DNA of 64,000 bases from NCBI GenBank assembly GCA_019745975.1, contig JAIESQ010000074.1, positions 49,085 to 113,084 on the forward strand. The letters run 5' to 3'. The DNA is from Pirellulales bacterium. Its GTDB lineage: Bacteria > Planctomycetota > Planctomycetia > Pirellulales > JAEUIK01. The stretch's first letter is position 1, and each line of letters starts with the position of its first letter. Under the pieces are notes generated by a model that saw only the letters and a program-made list of their open reading frames with translations, had not been told where the DNA came from and made no database searches. Made by a program: the position numbers and the translations under genes. This document shows, one piece after another, positions 55,510-64,000 of this stretch.

Positions 55510-56469
55510 ATGAGCGTACTTTATCTGACTGAAGCCGACGTCGATCGCCTCGTCGAGATGCCGGCCGCCATCGACGCGGTTACCGAGGCCTTTCGCCGTC
55601 TCGCCGCCGCCGAAGCCGACAACGTGCCCCGCGCCCGGGCGCAAGCTCCCGGCATCGTGCTGCACTCGATGAGCGCCGCCGCCGGCTACCTGGGGCTGGT
55701 CGGCTGGAAGTGCTACACCACCACCAAACAATCCGCGCAGTTTCACCTCGGGTTGTATTCGCAAGACTCAGGCCGGCTGGTCGCGCTGGTCGAAGCCAAT
55801 CGACTCGGCCAGATTCGCACGGCTGCCACCACGGCGGTCGCCGCCAGTTGGATGGCAGCCGCCGACGCGCACGAGATCGGCTTGTTCGGCACCGGCTATC
55901 AGGCCGCCGGCCAGTTGGCGGCGCTGGCCCACGTGCGCAAGCTCAAGCAAGTCTTCGTCTACAGCCGCGACGCCGCGCGACGCACCGCCTTCGCGCGGCG
56001 CATGAGCGACGAGCTGCGTCTCGAAGTGATCGCGGTCGATCGCCCCGAGGAGGCCGCCGCCGACTTGCCCATTGTCGTAACGGCCACCACCAGCCGCTCT
56101 CCGGTCTTCGACGGCGCCCGGCTCTCCGAAGGCACGCTGGTGTGCGCGGTCGGCTCGAACTGGCCCAACCGCGCCGAGATCGACGCCACGGTCGTCCGCC
56201 GCGCCGACAACATCGTTTGCGACAGTGTCGAGTGCTGCCGCCGTGAGGCGGGCGATTTCGCCGACGCTCTCGAACGCGGCTTGTTCGACTGGTCGCGGGC
56301 TGTCAATCTGGCCGACGTCGTCGCCGGCCGCGCCGTGGGGCGCAAGTCGGCCGATAGCATCGCGCTGTTCAAGTCGGTCGGCATGGCCATCGAGGACGTG
56401 GCCCTCGGCGCTTTGCTGCTCGAGCGGGCCGCGGCCGCGGGGGCCGGCAGCAAGCTTCCTATCACCTAG
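55510..56469 (+). CDS. Ornithine cyclodeaminase / mu-crystallin family NAD(P)-dependent enzyme
   Basis: 319 aa from ATG 55510. N-terminal part includes LYLTEADVDRLVEMPAAIDA; the Rossmann loop is FGTGYQAAGQLAALAHVRK, followed by ATTSRSPVFDGARLSEGTL, then AVGSNWPNRAEIDATVVRRA and SVGMAIEDVALGALLLERA. These are standard for the family. Substrate could be ornithine, lysine or a ketimine. A longer frame upstream (from 55348) adds 54 unlikely residues. Confidence 0.87.
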   Translation: MSVLYLTEADVDRLVEMPAAIDAVTEAFRRLAAAEADNVPRARAQAPGIVLHSMSAAAGYLGLVGWKCYTTTKQSAQFHLGLYSQDSGRLVALVEANRLGQIRTAATTAVAASWMAAADAHEIGLFGTGYQAAGQLAALAHVRKLKQVFVYSRDAARRTAFARRMSDELRLEVIAVDRPEEAAADLPIVVTATTSRSPVFDGARLSEGTLVCAVGSNWPNRAEIDATVVRRADNIVCDSVECCRREAGDFADALERGLFDWSRAVNLADVVAGRAVGRKSADSIALFKSVGMAIEDVALGALLLERAAAAGAGSKLPIT

Positions 56470-56505
56470 CTGCACGCGCGGCGGAATCTTGTCGAGAGGC
56501 TTCGC

Positions 56506-56793
56506 ATGACCCCCTTGTGGAAAATTCGCTCGGGCCGCTTCGCCGGCTGGCATTCCGACGATGCCCTGTACAACGCCGATGGCCAGCACGTGGGCTATCT
56601 GGCGGGGCACCTCGCCTACGATCTGCGTGGGCACTGCCTGGGTGAGCTCATCGATGCCGACTGGATTGGCCGCAATTTGCAGACTGTCTATCCAGCAGGC
56701 GACGCGCAATCGCGGCGCGAAAGCGTAGCGCATGCCAAACTCCCCGATCGCATCGGCCGCGATGACCCTGCTTGGAATGATCCAGAGCTCTGA
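56506..56793 (+). CDS. 4-fold beta flower-like small protein
   Basis: 95 aa. Repeating beta strands appear as LWKIRSGRFAGWHSDDALYN, DGQHVGYLAGHLAYDLRGHC and GELIDADWIGRNLQTVYP, with regular Gly/aromatic spacing that matches the beta-flower type domain. No catalytic residues. Its TGA overlaps the phosphatase ATG by one base, so the two are translationally coupled. Confidence 0.65.
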   Translation: MTPLWKIRSGRFAGWHSDDALYNADGQHVGYLAGHLAYDLRGHCLGELIDADWIGRNLQTVYPAGDAQSRRESVAHAKLPDRIGRDDPAWNDPEL

Positions 56794-57461
56794 TGGGGCG
56801 CACGATTGCCATCGGCGACATTCACGGTTGCGACGCGGCCTTGGCGGCGCTCCTTGAGGCCGTCGCCCCGACGGCCGACGACACGCTGGTGGTCTTAGGC
56901 GACTTCGTCGATCGTGGCCCCAACACCTGCGGGGTAATCGATCGGCTGATCACGCTGGACGGCCGCTGCCGCCTGGTGACGCTCTTGGGCAATCACGAGG
57001 AAATGCTGCTCTTGGCGCGCGACGACGACCTGGAATTTCAAGCCTGGCTGCAGTATGGCGGGCGCGAAACGCTCGCCTCGTACGAAGTGGCCGAGCCCAG
57101 GCAATTGCCCGACGAGCATCTCCAATTCATCGCCGGCTGTCGCCCCTATTTCGAAAACGATACCCATCTGTTCGTGCACGCCAGCTTTCTGCCCGACAAG
57201 GATCCCAGCGAGTTTTCGCCGCACGTGTTGCGCTGGGAGTCGCTGTGGGAGAGAATTCCGCCGCCGCACCACTCGGGCAAGAGCGTGATCGTCGGCCATA
57301 CCGCGCTGCACGAAGGCGAGGTCTTTCACCTCGGTTACCTGACTTGCATCGACACCTACTGCCACGGAGGTGGCTGGCTCACGGCCCTTGAGCCCTCGAC
57401 GGGCACGCTCTGGCAAGCCAACCGGGAGGGGAACCTTCGCGAGAATCCGCCGCGACTGTGA
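56793..57461 (+). CDS. PPP-type serine/threonine phosphatase / metallophosphoesterase
   Basis: 222 aa. The three metal motifs are GDIHGCDAALAALLEAV, VVLGDFVDRGPNTCGVIDR and LLGNHEEML, followed by VIVGHTALHEGE and the last His in TCIDTYCHGGG. This is a bacterial PrpA/B-like or ApaH-like enzyme. It overlaps the beta-flower gene by one base at the start. Confidence 0.9.
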   Translation: MGRTIAIGDIHGCDAALAALLEAVAPTADDTLVVLGDFVDRGPNTCGVIDRLITLDGRCRLVTLLGNHEEMLLLARDDDLEFQAWLQYGGRETLASYEVAEPRQLPDEHLQFIAGCRPYFENDTHLFVHASFLPDKDPSEFSPHVLRWESLWERIPPPHHSGKSVIVGHTALHEGEVFHLGYLTCIDTYCHGGGWLTALEPSTGTLWQANREGNLRENPPRL

Positions 57462-57483
57462 CCACAGCGGCTTTTTGAGCAAC

Positions 57484-57522
<39 letters not shown>

Positions 57523-57544
57523 GTTGCGACCTGGAACCAAATTC

Positions 57545-57805
57545 GTGCCGTGGGATAACGACGAGGACGATTTCGACGATCACGACGCCGGTGACATCGA
57601 CGACTACGGCGACGACGACGATCTCGCCGAGCCGACCGTTCCGTGCCCTTACTGTCGCCGCGAGATTCACGAGGATGCCGTGCGCTGTCCCTACTGCGAG
57701 CAATTCATCTCACAAGAAGATGCGCCCCCGGCCCGCAAACCGTGGTGGATCATCGCCGGCGCGATCATTTGCCTGTACATCGCTTGGCGCTGGATCATAG
57801 GTTGA
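57545..57805 (+). CDS. Acidic zinc-ribbon membrane-anchored small protein
   Basis: 86 aa from GTG 57545 (VPWDNDEDDF). An Asp-rich N-terminal stretch is followed by a double CxxC ribbon (CPYCRREIHEDAVRCPYCEQ) and a single C-terminal membrane helix (WWIIAGAIICLYIAWRW). A longer TTG start at 57524 is less likely because it would begin inside repeat A3. No function known; similar small proteins exist in planctomycetes. Confidence 0.7.
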   Translation: MPWDNDEDDFDDHDAGDIDDYGDDDDLAEPTVPCPYCRREIHEDAVRCPYCEQFISQEDAPPARKPWWIIAGAIICLYIAWRWIIG

Positions 57806-57834
57806 GCCGCTGGCGCAAAGCCGTTACAAAGCCT

Positions 57835-57951
57835 GCATCGAACCGATTTCGGGTGCCACTGCTAGCTCGTCTAGCAGTGCCGTGTTGAGCTCATCACTGC
57901 TGGGCAAGCCAGCCGTGGCACCCAGACCGGGTTTTGAAACTGCCGCTAATC
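57835..57951 (+). repeat. Repeat family A, copy 2 (117 bp)
   Basis: The second full copy of repeat A, 117 bp, with the same internal hairpin and inverted ends. Its last base is the first base of the ftsH stop codon triplet (57951-57953 on the minus strand), so it lies directly at the 3' end of ftsH. Confidence 0.85.
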
Positions 57952-59909
57952 TACAGCGCGCTTGGCTCCGGCGCGGCGGGGCGCGGAAGGTGCCCGTTCG
58001 TTTCCGCCAGCCGTGTGGCCGGGCCGATCAGCTCTTCGACTTCGCGCTCGGTCAGAAGTTCGCGCTCGATTAGATTCGTCGCCACCAGCTCGAGCTTGGC
58101 GCGATCGCGCGCCAGCACATCGTGCGCTCGCTGGGCCGCTTCTTGCAGAATCCGCGCGACCTCTTCGTCGATCACCTGCGCCGTGTGTTCGCTGAATTCT
58201 CGCGGCTCGGCCATTTCCTTCCCCAAAAAAGGATGCTCCTCACCCGTGCGGAAGGCGATCGGCCCCAGCCGCTCGCTCATCCCCCAATGCGTGACCATCC
58301 GCCGGGCCAGTTGCGTCGCCCGCTTGAGGTCGTCTTCGGCCCCCGCGCTATACTCGCCGAACACCAGCTTCTCGGCCGCTCGGCCTCCCAGCATGATTGC
58401 CAGCCGCGAATGCAGTTCGCCTTCGCTGACGTTGAGCCGCTCTTCCTCCGGCACGAGCTGCGTGACCCCCAGACCGCGGCCGCGGGGAATGATGGTCACC
58501 TTGTGCAGCTTGCCACCCCCCGGCACGAGCCAGGCCAGCAGGGCGTGCCCGGCCTCGTGATAAGCGGTCATGTGCTTCTCCTTGCCGGAGAGCACTTCTT
58601 CGCGTTTGGGGCCCATCAACACCTTGTCGCGGGCGTGCTCGAAGTCTTCGTTGTCGACCATGTTCTTGTCGGCGCGCGTGGCGCCCAGCGCTGCTTCGTT
58701 CACCAGGTTGCGGATATCCGCGCCGGTCAAGCCGATCGTCCCCTGCGCGAAGCGCTCGAGATCGACGTCGGGCGCCAGCGGCACGTCGCGCGTGTGGACC
58801 TTGAAGATCGCCAGCCGGCCCGCGAGGTTCGGCCGATCGACGGTCACGTGTCGATCGAATCGGCCCGGGCGCAGCAGCGCGGGGTCGAGCACGTCGGGGC
58901 GATTCGTCGCCGCCAGCACAATGACCGACTCGCTGGGACTGAAGCCGTCCATTTCGCTGAGAATCTGGTTGAGCGTTTGTTCGCGTTCGTCGTGTCCGCC
59001 GCCGAGCCCCGCGCCACGAATGCGCCCCACGGCGTCAATTTCGTCGATGAACAGAATGCAAGGGGACGCGTCCTTGGCGGTTTTGAACATGTCGCGCACG
59101 CGGCTGGCGCCGACGCCCACGAACATCTGGATGAACTCGGAGCCGTTGATCGAAAAGAACGGCACCCCCGCCTCGCCGGCCACGGCCTTGGCCAGCAGCG
59201 TCTTGCCGGTGCCGGGCGGACCCATCAGGAGCGTTCCCTTGGGAATGCGGCCGCCGAGCCGCTGGAACTTCTCCGGGTTCTTGAGAAACTCGACTACTTC
59301 CTGCAAGTCGTTCTTGACCCCTTCCAGCCCGGCCACGTCGGCGAACGCGATCCGCTGGGCCGAGGCTTCATAGCGCTTGGCCGGGCTCTTGCTGAAGCCC
59401 CCCAAAATCCCCCCCGAGCCCATCACCTGGTCGCGCGTGCGGCGAAAAACGAACCACATCCCCAGCATCAAGAGCACGGTCACGCCGAGGTAGCTCAGCA
59501 CGAGCATCGCCGTGCCGTCGGAGGTCTTGCGAATGTCGTACTTCACCCCCTGGTCGATCAACAGCTTGTTCAGTTCCTCGCCCACCATGGGGGCCAGCAC
59601 GACGAGAAAGTTCTCCTTGAGCCGCGGAGCGCTCGTCGCGCCGCCGGTCCAGGCGGGGTCGGCCGGCGGCTTCTTGAACTTGCCGTACAGGTCCTGGCCG
59701 TAGATGGTCACCTCGCTGACGTTGCCGTCGGCCAGTTGCTGGTGGAAGAACCCGTACGTCACCAGCGAACGGTTCACCGGGCCCGTCGTGAAGTACAAGC
59801 CCAGCAGGGCGACCAGAATCAAAAGCAACAGCCAGACCGCGGGAGAACTGAAGCGCGCGGCCACGACCAACGGCGGGCGCGGTTTGGAACGGTTGGCTGG
59901 TTTCTCCAT
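57951..59909 (-). CDS. ftsH: ATP-dependent zinc metalloprotease FtsH
   Basis: 652 aa. Two N-terminal membrane helices ([19 protein letters not shown] and [18 protein letters not shown]) bracket a periplasmic part. AAA domain has Walker [14 protein letters not shown], Walker [12 protein letters not shown] and arginine-finger segment [12 protein letters not shown]. The protease has HEAGH with zinc ligands and a later acidic residue near the end. FtsH degrades membrane and cytosolic substrates at the inner membrane. The terminal tail after LAETNGHLP is short. Confidence 0.95.
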   Translation of the reverse strand: MEKPANRSKPRPPLVVAARFSSPAVWLLLLILVALLGLYFTTGPVNRSLVTYGFFHQQLADGNVSEVTIYGQDLYGKFKKPPADPAWTGGATSAPRLKENFLVVLAPMVGEELNKLLIDQGVKYDIRKTSDGTAMLVLSYLGVTVLLMLGMWFVFRRTRDQVMGSGGILGGFSKSPAKRYEASAQRIAFADVAGLEGVKNDLQEVVEFLKNPEKFQRLGGRIPKGTLLMGPPGTGKTLLAKAVAGEAGVPFFSINGSEFIQMFVGVGASRVRDMFKTAKDASPCILFIDEIDAVGRIRGAGLGGGHDEREQTLNQILSEMDGFSPSESVIVLAATNRPDVLDPALLRPGRFDRHVTVDRPNLAGRLAIFKVHTRDVPLAPDVDLERFAQGTIGLTGADIRNLVNEAALGATRADKNMVDNEDFEHARDKVLMGPKREEVLSGKEKHMTAYHEAGHALLAWLVPGGGKLHKVTIIPRGRGLGVTQLVPEEERLNVSEGELHSRLAIMLGGRAAEKLVFGEYSAGAEDDLKRATQLARRMVTHWGMSERLGPIAFRTGEEHPFLGKEMAEPREFSEHTAQVIDEEVARILQEAAQRAHDVLARDRAKLELVATNLIERELLTEREVEELIGPATRLAETNGHLPRPAAPEPSAL

Positions 59910-60041
59910 GATCGCCGGGTTTCCTCGAAAGTATTGCGCCTATCCGCCGCCGACTTCTCTATTCCTCAAGCGGTCGGGTATGCACAATTGTATCGCAATG
60001 TCCCCTGGGTTTCGATTCTCAGGTGGCCCACGACAGGAGAA

Positions 60042-60148
60042 CTGCAAAGTCGGGGACTGGTACATTTTTCGGCTCGTCAAAGTAATTCCGCGCAAACACG
60101 CGTTGACCGCAAACATGTACCTGTCCCCCTCGCATTTTGACTTTGCAG
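60042..60148 (-). repeat. Hairpin repeat (REP/MITE-like) copy 2
   Basis: 107-bp element whose reverse complement aligns along its whole length with the copy at 6373-6480, including terminal CTGCAAAGTC / GACTTTGCAG inverted ends and inner GGGGAC / GTCCCC inverted pairs. It lies between the divergent ftsH and Nudix genes. Confidence 0.75.
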
Positions 60149-60186
60149 TTATCTTGCGGCTAACGAACTGCGTAAATTCGTAGAAA

Positions 60187-60624
60187 ATGCCAGAAGACCG
60201 CAAAACGCCGCTGCCACCGATCCCCATCAAACGTCGTGGGGCGGTCGCCGTCATCCGCCGTGACGATCGCCTGCTGGTGATCCGTCGCTCGGAATTAGTC
60301 GCCGCGCCGGGTGCTTTTTGCTTTCCAGGCGGGGCCATCGAACGGGGCGAGTCCGAACAGGCCGCGCTCGTGCGCGAACTGCGCGAAGAGCTGAATCTCT
60401 CGGTCGTTCCCCAGCGGCGGTTGTGGGAGAACACGACTAATTGGGGCGTCTGGCTCGCCTGGTGGCTGGCCGAGGCGCAGGACGACGCCGAACCAATTCC
60501 CGACCCGGCCGAAGTCGCCGCCGTGCATTGGCTCACGATCGCTGAAATGCGCGCAATGCCTGGGCTCTTGTCGAGCAATCACGCCTTTCTCGACGCCATC
60601 GAGCGCCGCGAGATCGAGCTCTGA
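60187..60624 (+). CDS. Nudix hydrolase
   Basis: 145 aa. The Nudix box is GGAIERGESEQAALVRELRE followed by EL; the glycine normally near its end is Asn. Upstream AVAVIRRDDRLLVIRRSE and downstream WLAWWLAEA are typical. The substrate is unresolved. ATG 60187 lies 39 bp after the hairpin repeat. Confidence 0.87.
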   Translation: MPEDRKTPLPPIPIKRRGAVAVIRRDDRLLVIRRSELVAAPGAFCFPGGAIERGESEQAALVRELREELNLSVVPQRRLWENTTNWGVWLAWWLAEAQDDAEPIPDPAEVAAVHWLTIAEMRAMPGLLSSNHAFLDAIERREIEL

Positions 60625-60686
60625 CTTGTTAGAAAGCTACCGCTGCTGGCGCGGCAGTGCCACCATTGCTCGTGGTCTACGGAGGT

Positions 60687-60715
60687 TCACTCCCCATCAT
60701 CTTGGGGGTATAGTG
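60687..60715 (+). promoter_or_regulatory. Candidate sigma70 promoter of nrdR
   Basis: TTCACT (60687-60692) and TATAGT (60710-60715) are separated by 17 bases, the optimal spacing, with four and five of six consensus matches. It lies about 90 bp upstream of the nrdR start. A CCCC/GGGG inverted pair lies in the spacer. Confidence 0.35.
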
Positions 60716-60804
60716 GCAAGTGTAACAATGCCGCGGCCGTGTACCGCTTCGGTCGTGGCGCGGGCTTTCCATCATGCCGGGGCGGCCGACTGCGGAAACG
60801 CGCC

Positions 60805-61275
60805 ATGAAATGTCCCTATTGTCATGAGGACAACGACAAGGTGATTGACTCGCGCGCCAGCCAGGATGCGTACGCCATCCGCCGCCGCCGCGAGTGCCTG
60901 TCGTGTGGGCGGCGATACACCACTTACGAACGCCTTGAAGAACCGGTCCTCAAAATCATCAAGAAGGATGGCACCCGCGAGCCGTTCGACGCGGAGAAGA
61001 TCCGCCGCGGCCTCGAGAAGGCTTGCTGGAAGCGCCCCGTATCGGCCGACCAGATCAGCGCCGTGGTCGCCAAGATTGAGAGCGACGTCTACAACAACTT
61101 CGAGTCCGAAGTCGACAGCCGCTATGTCGGCGAGCTCTTGATGCAGCACTTGCGGCAACTCGACCAGGTGGCCTTCGTGCGCTTCGCCAGTGTTTACCGC
61201 CAGTTCAAAGACGTGCGCGACTTCGTTGAAGAACTCGAACCGATGCTCGAAGAATCGAAACGCGCAGGGCACTGA
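60805..61275 (+). CDS. nrdR: Transcriptional repressor NrdR
   Basis: 156 aa from ATG 60805. Zinc ribbon [15 protein letters not shown] and [13 protein letters not shown], followed by an ATP-cone domain ([20 protein letters not shown]) and the helical end ([20 protein letters not shown]). It represses ribonucleotide reductase genes when ATP/dATP levels are high. No nrd gene or NrdR box is in the window. The in-frame extension upstream (from 60739) is unlikely. Confidence 0.95.
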   Translation: MKCPYCHEDNDKVIDSRASQDAYAIRRRRECLSCGRRYTTYERLEEPVLKIIKKDGTREPFDAEKIRRGLEKACWKRPVSADQISAVVAKIESDVYNNFESEVDSRYVGELLMQHLRQLDQVAFVRFASVYRQFKDVRDFVEELEPMLEESKRAGH

Positions 61276-61288
61276 TGCCGCCGGCAAA

Positions 61289-61348
61289 CGTGGCATGGGC
61301 TTCCAGCCCGTGGGGTACAAATCACACGGCCAAGATGGCCGTGCCACG
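61289..61348 (+). repeat. Repeat family B, copy 1 (60 bp)
   Basis: A 60-bp repeat in the gap between convergent nrdR and DUF2071 genes, 13 bp after the nrdR stop and 12 bp before the DUF2071 stop. It matches 57 of 60 bases with the copy at 62190-62249, same orientation. Outer arms CGTGGCA/TGCCACG pair and two inner hairpins (GGGCTTCCAGCCC and CACGGCCAAGATGGCCGTG) fit a three-way junction. Confidence 0.9.
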
Positions 61349-61360
61349 CTACGTCCCCAT

Positions 61361-62128
61361 TCACGCGATCGGCAGTGCCGCCGCACGCTCGGCTGATTCC
61401 GACCGCGGCGCGAGCAAGTCTGCTCGCGCGTGCCACTCGTGTGCGACCTGGCGCATCAAAAACGCCGAATCGATCTCGACCGCGTCGCGCGGGAAGATTG
61501 ACTCGTCGGCGAAGAAGCTCGATCGCATTGACACGATCTCCAGCGACGTCATCTGCCAAACAGGGCAGCACAGCTCGAGGCCCTGGAAACAGCCCTCTTT
61601 CTCCGTGACCGAATACCCAATCGAGCCGGCCTGAAAGAACGCCGACGCCTCGTCGAGCGAAGCGAACACCGAAGCGACCGGCAAGCGGTCGCTCACCCGC
61701 GCGTCGACCTCCATCGAAACGGCGCCGTCGTCGCTGTCATACGCCACGCGCAACTGCTCCGCGCTTTCGGCCACGTCGAAGCGGCCGTGGTGGTGCACGC
61801 CCGGGAAGACGCGCCCGCCGGCCAGTGCGTTCAAGCGGGAGTCGGTGTCGCGGCGGCGCACGAACACTCCCTCGCGGGTGTGGCCGTCGACCTCCCACTC
61901 GACTGCCGTGCGGTGGGCCGCGTTTTCCGATGCGATGCCCAGCCAGGCGGGCAAGCCGCGCGGTCGCACGCCGCGCAGACGAATCAAGCAAATGCCTGCC
62001 AGCCCGACGCCGCGTACTAGCTTCGGCCGAAAGGGCGCCGGCAGCGTGCGTGCGAGCATGTCGGGATCGACCCGATAATTCACCAGGATGCGACGATCGA
62101 TCACGCCAGCGATCACAGGGAGTTTCAT
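61361..62128 (-). CDS. DUF2071 family protein
   Basis: 255 aa from ATG 62128, with a strong GGGAGGTG site upstream. Segments typical for DUF2071 (PF09844) are NYRVDPDMLARTLPAPFRPK, GVGLAGICLIRLRGVRP and VHHHGRFDVAESAEQLRVAY. Members look like acetoacetate decarboxylase-type folds with no assigned activity. The gene lies between two direct copies of the 60-bp repeat B. Confidence 0.8.
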   Translation of the reverse strand: MKLPVIAGVIDRRILVNYRVDPDMLARTLPAPFRPKLVRGVGLAGICLIRLRGVRPRGLPAWLGIASENAAHRTAVEWEVDGHTREGVFVRRRDTDSRLNALAGGRVFPGVHHHGRFDVAESAEQLRVAYDSDDGAVSMEVDARVSDRLPVASVFASLDEASAFFQAGSIGYSVTEKEGCFQGLELCCPVWQMTSLEIVSMRSSFFADESIFPRDAVEIDSAFLMRQVAHEWHARADLLAPRSESAERAAALPIA

Positions 62129-62189
62129 AGGGCACCTCCCCAAAAGAACCGCAAGCGGTCGTTGGAAGTTAACGGGCGCCCGTATCCAT

Positions 62190-62249
62190 CGTGGCATGGG
62201 CTTCCAGCCCATGGGTTACAGATCACACGGCCAAGATGGCCGTGCCACG
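62190..62249 (+). repeat. Repeat family B, copy 2 (60 bp)
   Basis: Second 60-bp copy, in the same orientation, in the gap between the polyprenyl synthetase stop and the DUF2071 start. It differs from copy 1 at three positions by hand comparison and folds the same way. Confidence 0.9.
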
Positions 62250-62275
62250 GCCTGAGCTAGTCCACTTTCGGTAGC

Positions 62276-63280
62276 TTACAGTCGCCTGCTGACCACGAAT
62301 TCGGCCACGGCCTCCAAGGCCGACGTCGCGTCGTTGCGCGCGAGACTGGCCAGCTCCTCGACTCCCCGCCGCGCCAGTGACTGGGCCACCTCGCGCGCAT
62401 AGCTCAAGGCATCGGTGCGGGCAAACCACTCCGATAACACTTCCCGCGCGCGCGCCGCCGGGCCGGCCAGAACTTCGACGAGCTCGGCGCGCTCGGCCGG
62501 CGAAACCTGGTCGAGCAGACGGATCAGCGGCAACGTCATCTTCTGCTTTTCGAGATCGGTCCCCAGCGACTTGCCGGTGGTCGGCTCGTCGCCGAGCACG
62601 TCGAGCAAGTCGTCGGCGATCTGAAACGCCACGCCCAAGTCGCGCCCGAAACGCGCCATCGCGGCGACCAGCGCCGCATCGGCGCCGGCGTAGTGCGCGC
62701 CCAACTGGCAACAGCAGGCGCACAATTCGCCCGTCTTGGCCTCGATAATGCTCAGATACGCTTCTTCCGACAAATCGAAGTTGCCGCGGCTGCTCACTTG
62801 CCGCAGCTCACCTTCGCAAACGATGTTCGTGGCCCGCCCAATCACGCGGCAGCCGTACGTCGTATCGAGCGTGCTCGCCAGGTAAAAGGCGTGCGAAAAC
62901 AGATAATCTCCCAACAGCACGCTCGACTCGTTGCTCCAGCGGGCGTTGACGGTTTGCCGGTAGCGGCGCAGGGTCGCTTCGTCGAGCACGTCGTCGTGCA
63001 CGAGCGTCGCCGTGTGGATCATCTCCACGACCGCGGCCAGCACCTGGTGCTCGCGCGACACGCTGCCCACGGCTTTGCCCGAGAGCAGCAGCAGCGCAGG
63101 CCGCAAGCGCTTGCCGCCCAGGCTGAAGCCATGCTTCAACAGCTCGTCGATGGCCGGATAATCGCTGCCGATCTCCTCGGTTAGCGTCCGTTCGACGTCG
63201 GCGAGCTGGGCCTCGATCGGAGCGTAAAAGAAATGCAGCTTGCGACGGAGCGTCTGCCGATCGCCAAGCACCTGGCTCAT
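62276..63280 (-). CDS. Polyprenyl diphosphate synthase (isoprenyl transferase family)
   Basis: 334 aa from ATG 63280. First aspartate-rich motif LVHDDVLDEA with GGKRLRPALLLLSGK ahead of it, second motif FQIADDLLDVLGDE; the KTGELCACC and KQKMTLPLIRLL segments are typical. It makes the prenyl chain of quinones or undecaprenyl-type lipids. It overlaps moaC by four bases (ATGA). Confidence 0.92.
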   Translation of the reverse strand: MSQVLGDRQTLRRKLHFFYAPIEAQLADVERTLTEEIGSDYPAIDELLKHGFSLGGKRLRPALLLLSGKAVGSVSREHQVLAAVVEMIHTATLVHDDVLDEATLRRYRQTVNARWSNESSVLLGDYLFSHAFYLASTLDTTYGCRVIGRATNIVCEGELRQVSSRGNFDLSEEAYLSIIEAKTGELCACCCQLGAHYAGADAALVAAMARFGRDLGVAFQIADDLLDVLGDEPTTGKSLGTDLEKQKMTLPLIRLLDQVSPAERAELVEVLAGPAARAREVLSEWFARTDALSYAREVAQSLARRGVEELASLARNDATSALEAVAEFVVSRRL

Positions 63281-63768
63281 GGTGTCCCTTCCTGGGTCGC
63301 GCGACGGAACGGGCCTCGCTGGCCCCCCGTCTTTTCTTCCAGGCAAACTGCGTCGAGCATCATCGCTCGGTCCACCGCTTTGCACATATCGTAGATGGTT
63401 AAGCCCGTCACCGCGACCGCCACCAGCGCCTCCATCTCGACTCCGGTGCGGGCGGTCGCCTCGGCGATCGCTTCGATCCGCACGCTGGCGTCATCCGGAA
63501 AACTGAAGTCGATCCGCACGCTCGATAGCGGCACTTGGTGGCACAAAGGAACCAGCTCCCAAGTGCGCTTGGCCGCTTGAATGCCGGCCAGACGGGCCAC
63601 TTCCAAGACGTCCCCCTTGGCCAGCCGGCGATCGCGAATCAGGCGCAGCGTTTCCGGCTGCATGCCGACACGGCCGCTGGCCCGGGCCGTGCGGTGCGTC
63701 TCTGGCTTTCGCCCCACGTCGACCATACGGCTCGCGCCGCCTTCGTCGAAATGGCTCAAACTGTTCAT
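63277..63768 (-). CDS. moaC: Cyclic pyranopterin monophosphate synthase MoaC
   Basis: 163 aa from ATG 63768. Diagnostic segments: MVDVGRKPETHRTARASG, LVPLCHQVPLSSVRID, TGVEMEALVAVAVTGL and DMCKAVDRAMM. It catalyses the first step chemistry of molybdopterin synthesis with MoaA. Other moa genes are not in the window. Its TGA overlaps the prenyl synthase start. Confidence 0.95.
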   Translation of the reverse strand: MNSLSHFDEGGASRMVDVGRKPETHRTARASGRVGMQPETLRLIRDRRLAKGDVLEVARLAGIQAAKRTWELVPLCHQVPLSSVRIDFSFPDDASVRIEAIAEATARTGVEMEALVAVAVTGLTIYDMCKAVDRAMMLDAVCLEEKTGGQRGPFRRATQEGTP

Positions 63769-64000
63769 CGACAACGCCTTAGCAGCCAGCGGCTCGCAAG
63801 CTTGCGTATTGTAAGCCAGAGCCAAATGTCGTCCAGGGGCCACGTCTGCGACCTCTCACGATCAAACAACCGCAACTCCGCGGGCATCGATAACGGCACC
63901 GGGCTACTAGATGCTCGCCGCTATTCGGGTGCCACTTCCCTGAAAGAGATGCTCCTGTCAAGGGCTTGGCGGCGCGCAGACTCTTCCTTGGCCCTTCGGC

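Noticed and set aside
58122..60140. 672-codon plus-strand open frame opposite ftsH
   Set aside because: It is the antisense shadow of a well-conserved ftsH gene; composition is Arg/His/Ala-rich with no motifs, and GC-rich genes often leave such frames open.
60638..60662. A further copy of repeat A near the Nudix gene end
   Set aside because: Only a short CTGC/GCAG inverted pair and a GCAGTGCCAC tail match; too little to call.

Overview
The window is about 64 kb of GC-rich chromosomal DNA, most likely from a planctomycete of the Pirellulales type. This rests on protein families I recognise: a DUF1549/DUF1553 plus DUF1501 pair, a large PVC-type heme-binding CxxCH protein, a DUF1559 pilin-like protein remnant, a DUF1080 protein, a redoxin/cytochrome/copper-monooxygenase-like fusion, an HTTM protein with its partner, many GTG/TTG starts, and short structured repeats between genes. 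I see no rRNA, tRNA, CRISPR array or complete transposase.

Layout. 1-1848 (minus): 5' part of an OprP/OprO-like porin running off the left edge. 2465-8384 (plus): a surface-glycan-like cluster of an unknown protein, nitroreductase, formyltransferase, heparinase II/III-like protein, DegT-type aminotransferase and initiating sugar transferase. 8405-16141 (minus): YchF-like GTPase, a MoxR / DUF58 / transglutaminase operon, a DUF1080 protein and a PlsC-like acyltransferase. 16303-17914 (plus): a metallophosphoesterase fragment joined out of frame to a headless DUF1559 gene, then a HEAT lipoprotein. 18125-22315 (minus): DUF1549/1553, DUF1501 and a cytochrome c'-like protein. 22728-29099: FemAB/CelD-like acetyltransferase, small membrane and lipoproteins, an SDR plus methyltransferase pair and the redoxin/monooxygenase-like protein.

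29166-41737 carries housekeeping and stress genes: asnS, trxB, cstA, a PIN toxin/antitoxin pair, a degenerate J-domain/MshEN membrane protein, a lid-less Hsp70, a KimA-like permease, an HD protein and fdxA with a clear promoter and terminator. 42393-49028 holds an ECF sigma factor, a RelE/ParE-type module, two unassigned proteins, zwf and an HTTM gene pair. 49180-63768 holds the PVC heme protein, a xylulokinase, a nucleotidyltransferase/small-protein pair, an ornithine cyclodeaminase homologue, a PPP-type phosphatase, ftsH, a Nudix hydrolase, nrdR, a DUF2071 gene, a polyprenyl synthetase and moaC.

The features least explained by ordinary gene content are three families of short structured repeats. 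One is a hairpin element of about 108 bp present twice, 53 kb apart and in opposite orientation. One is a 117-bp family; one copy encodes the C-terminal tail of a protein and another touches the ftsH stop codon. One is a 60-bp pair that brackets the DUF2071 gene. The metallophosphoesterase/DUF1559 junction is either a real deletion or an assembly chimera. I did not find a convincing wholly new defence or metabolic system. The best candidates for unusual biology are the glycan cluster, the Hsp70/J-like pair and the repeat families.
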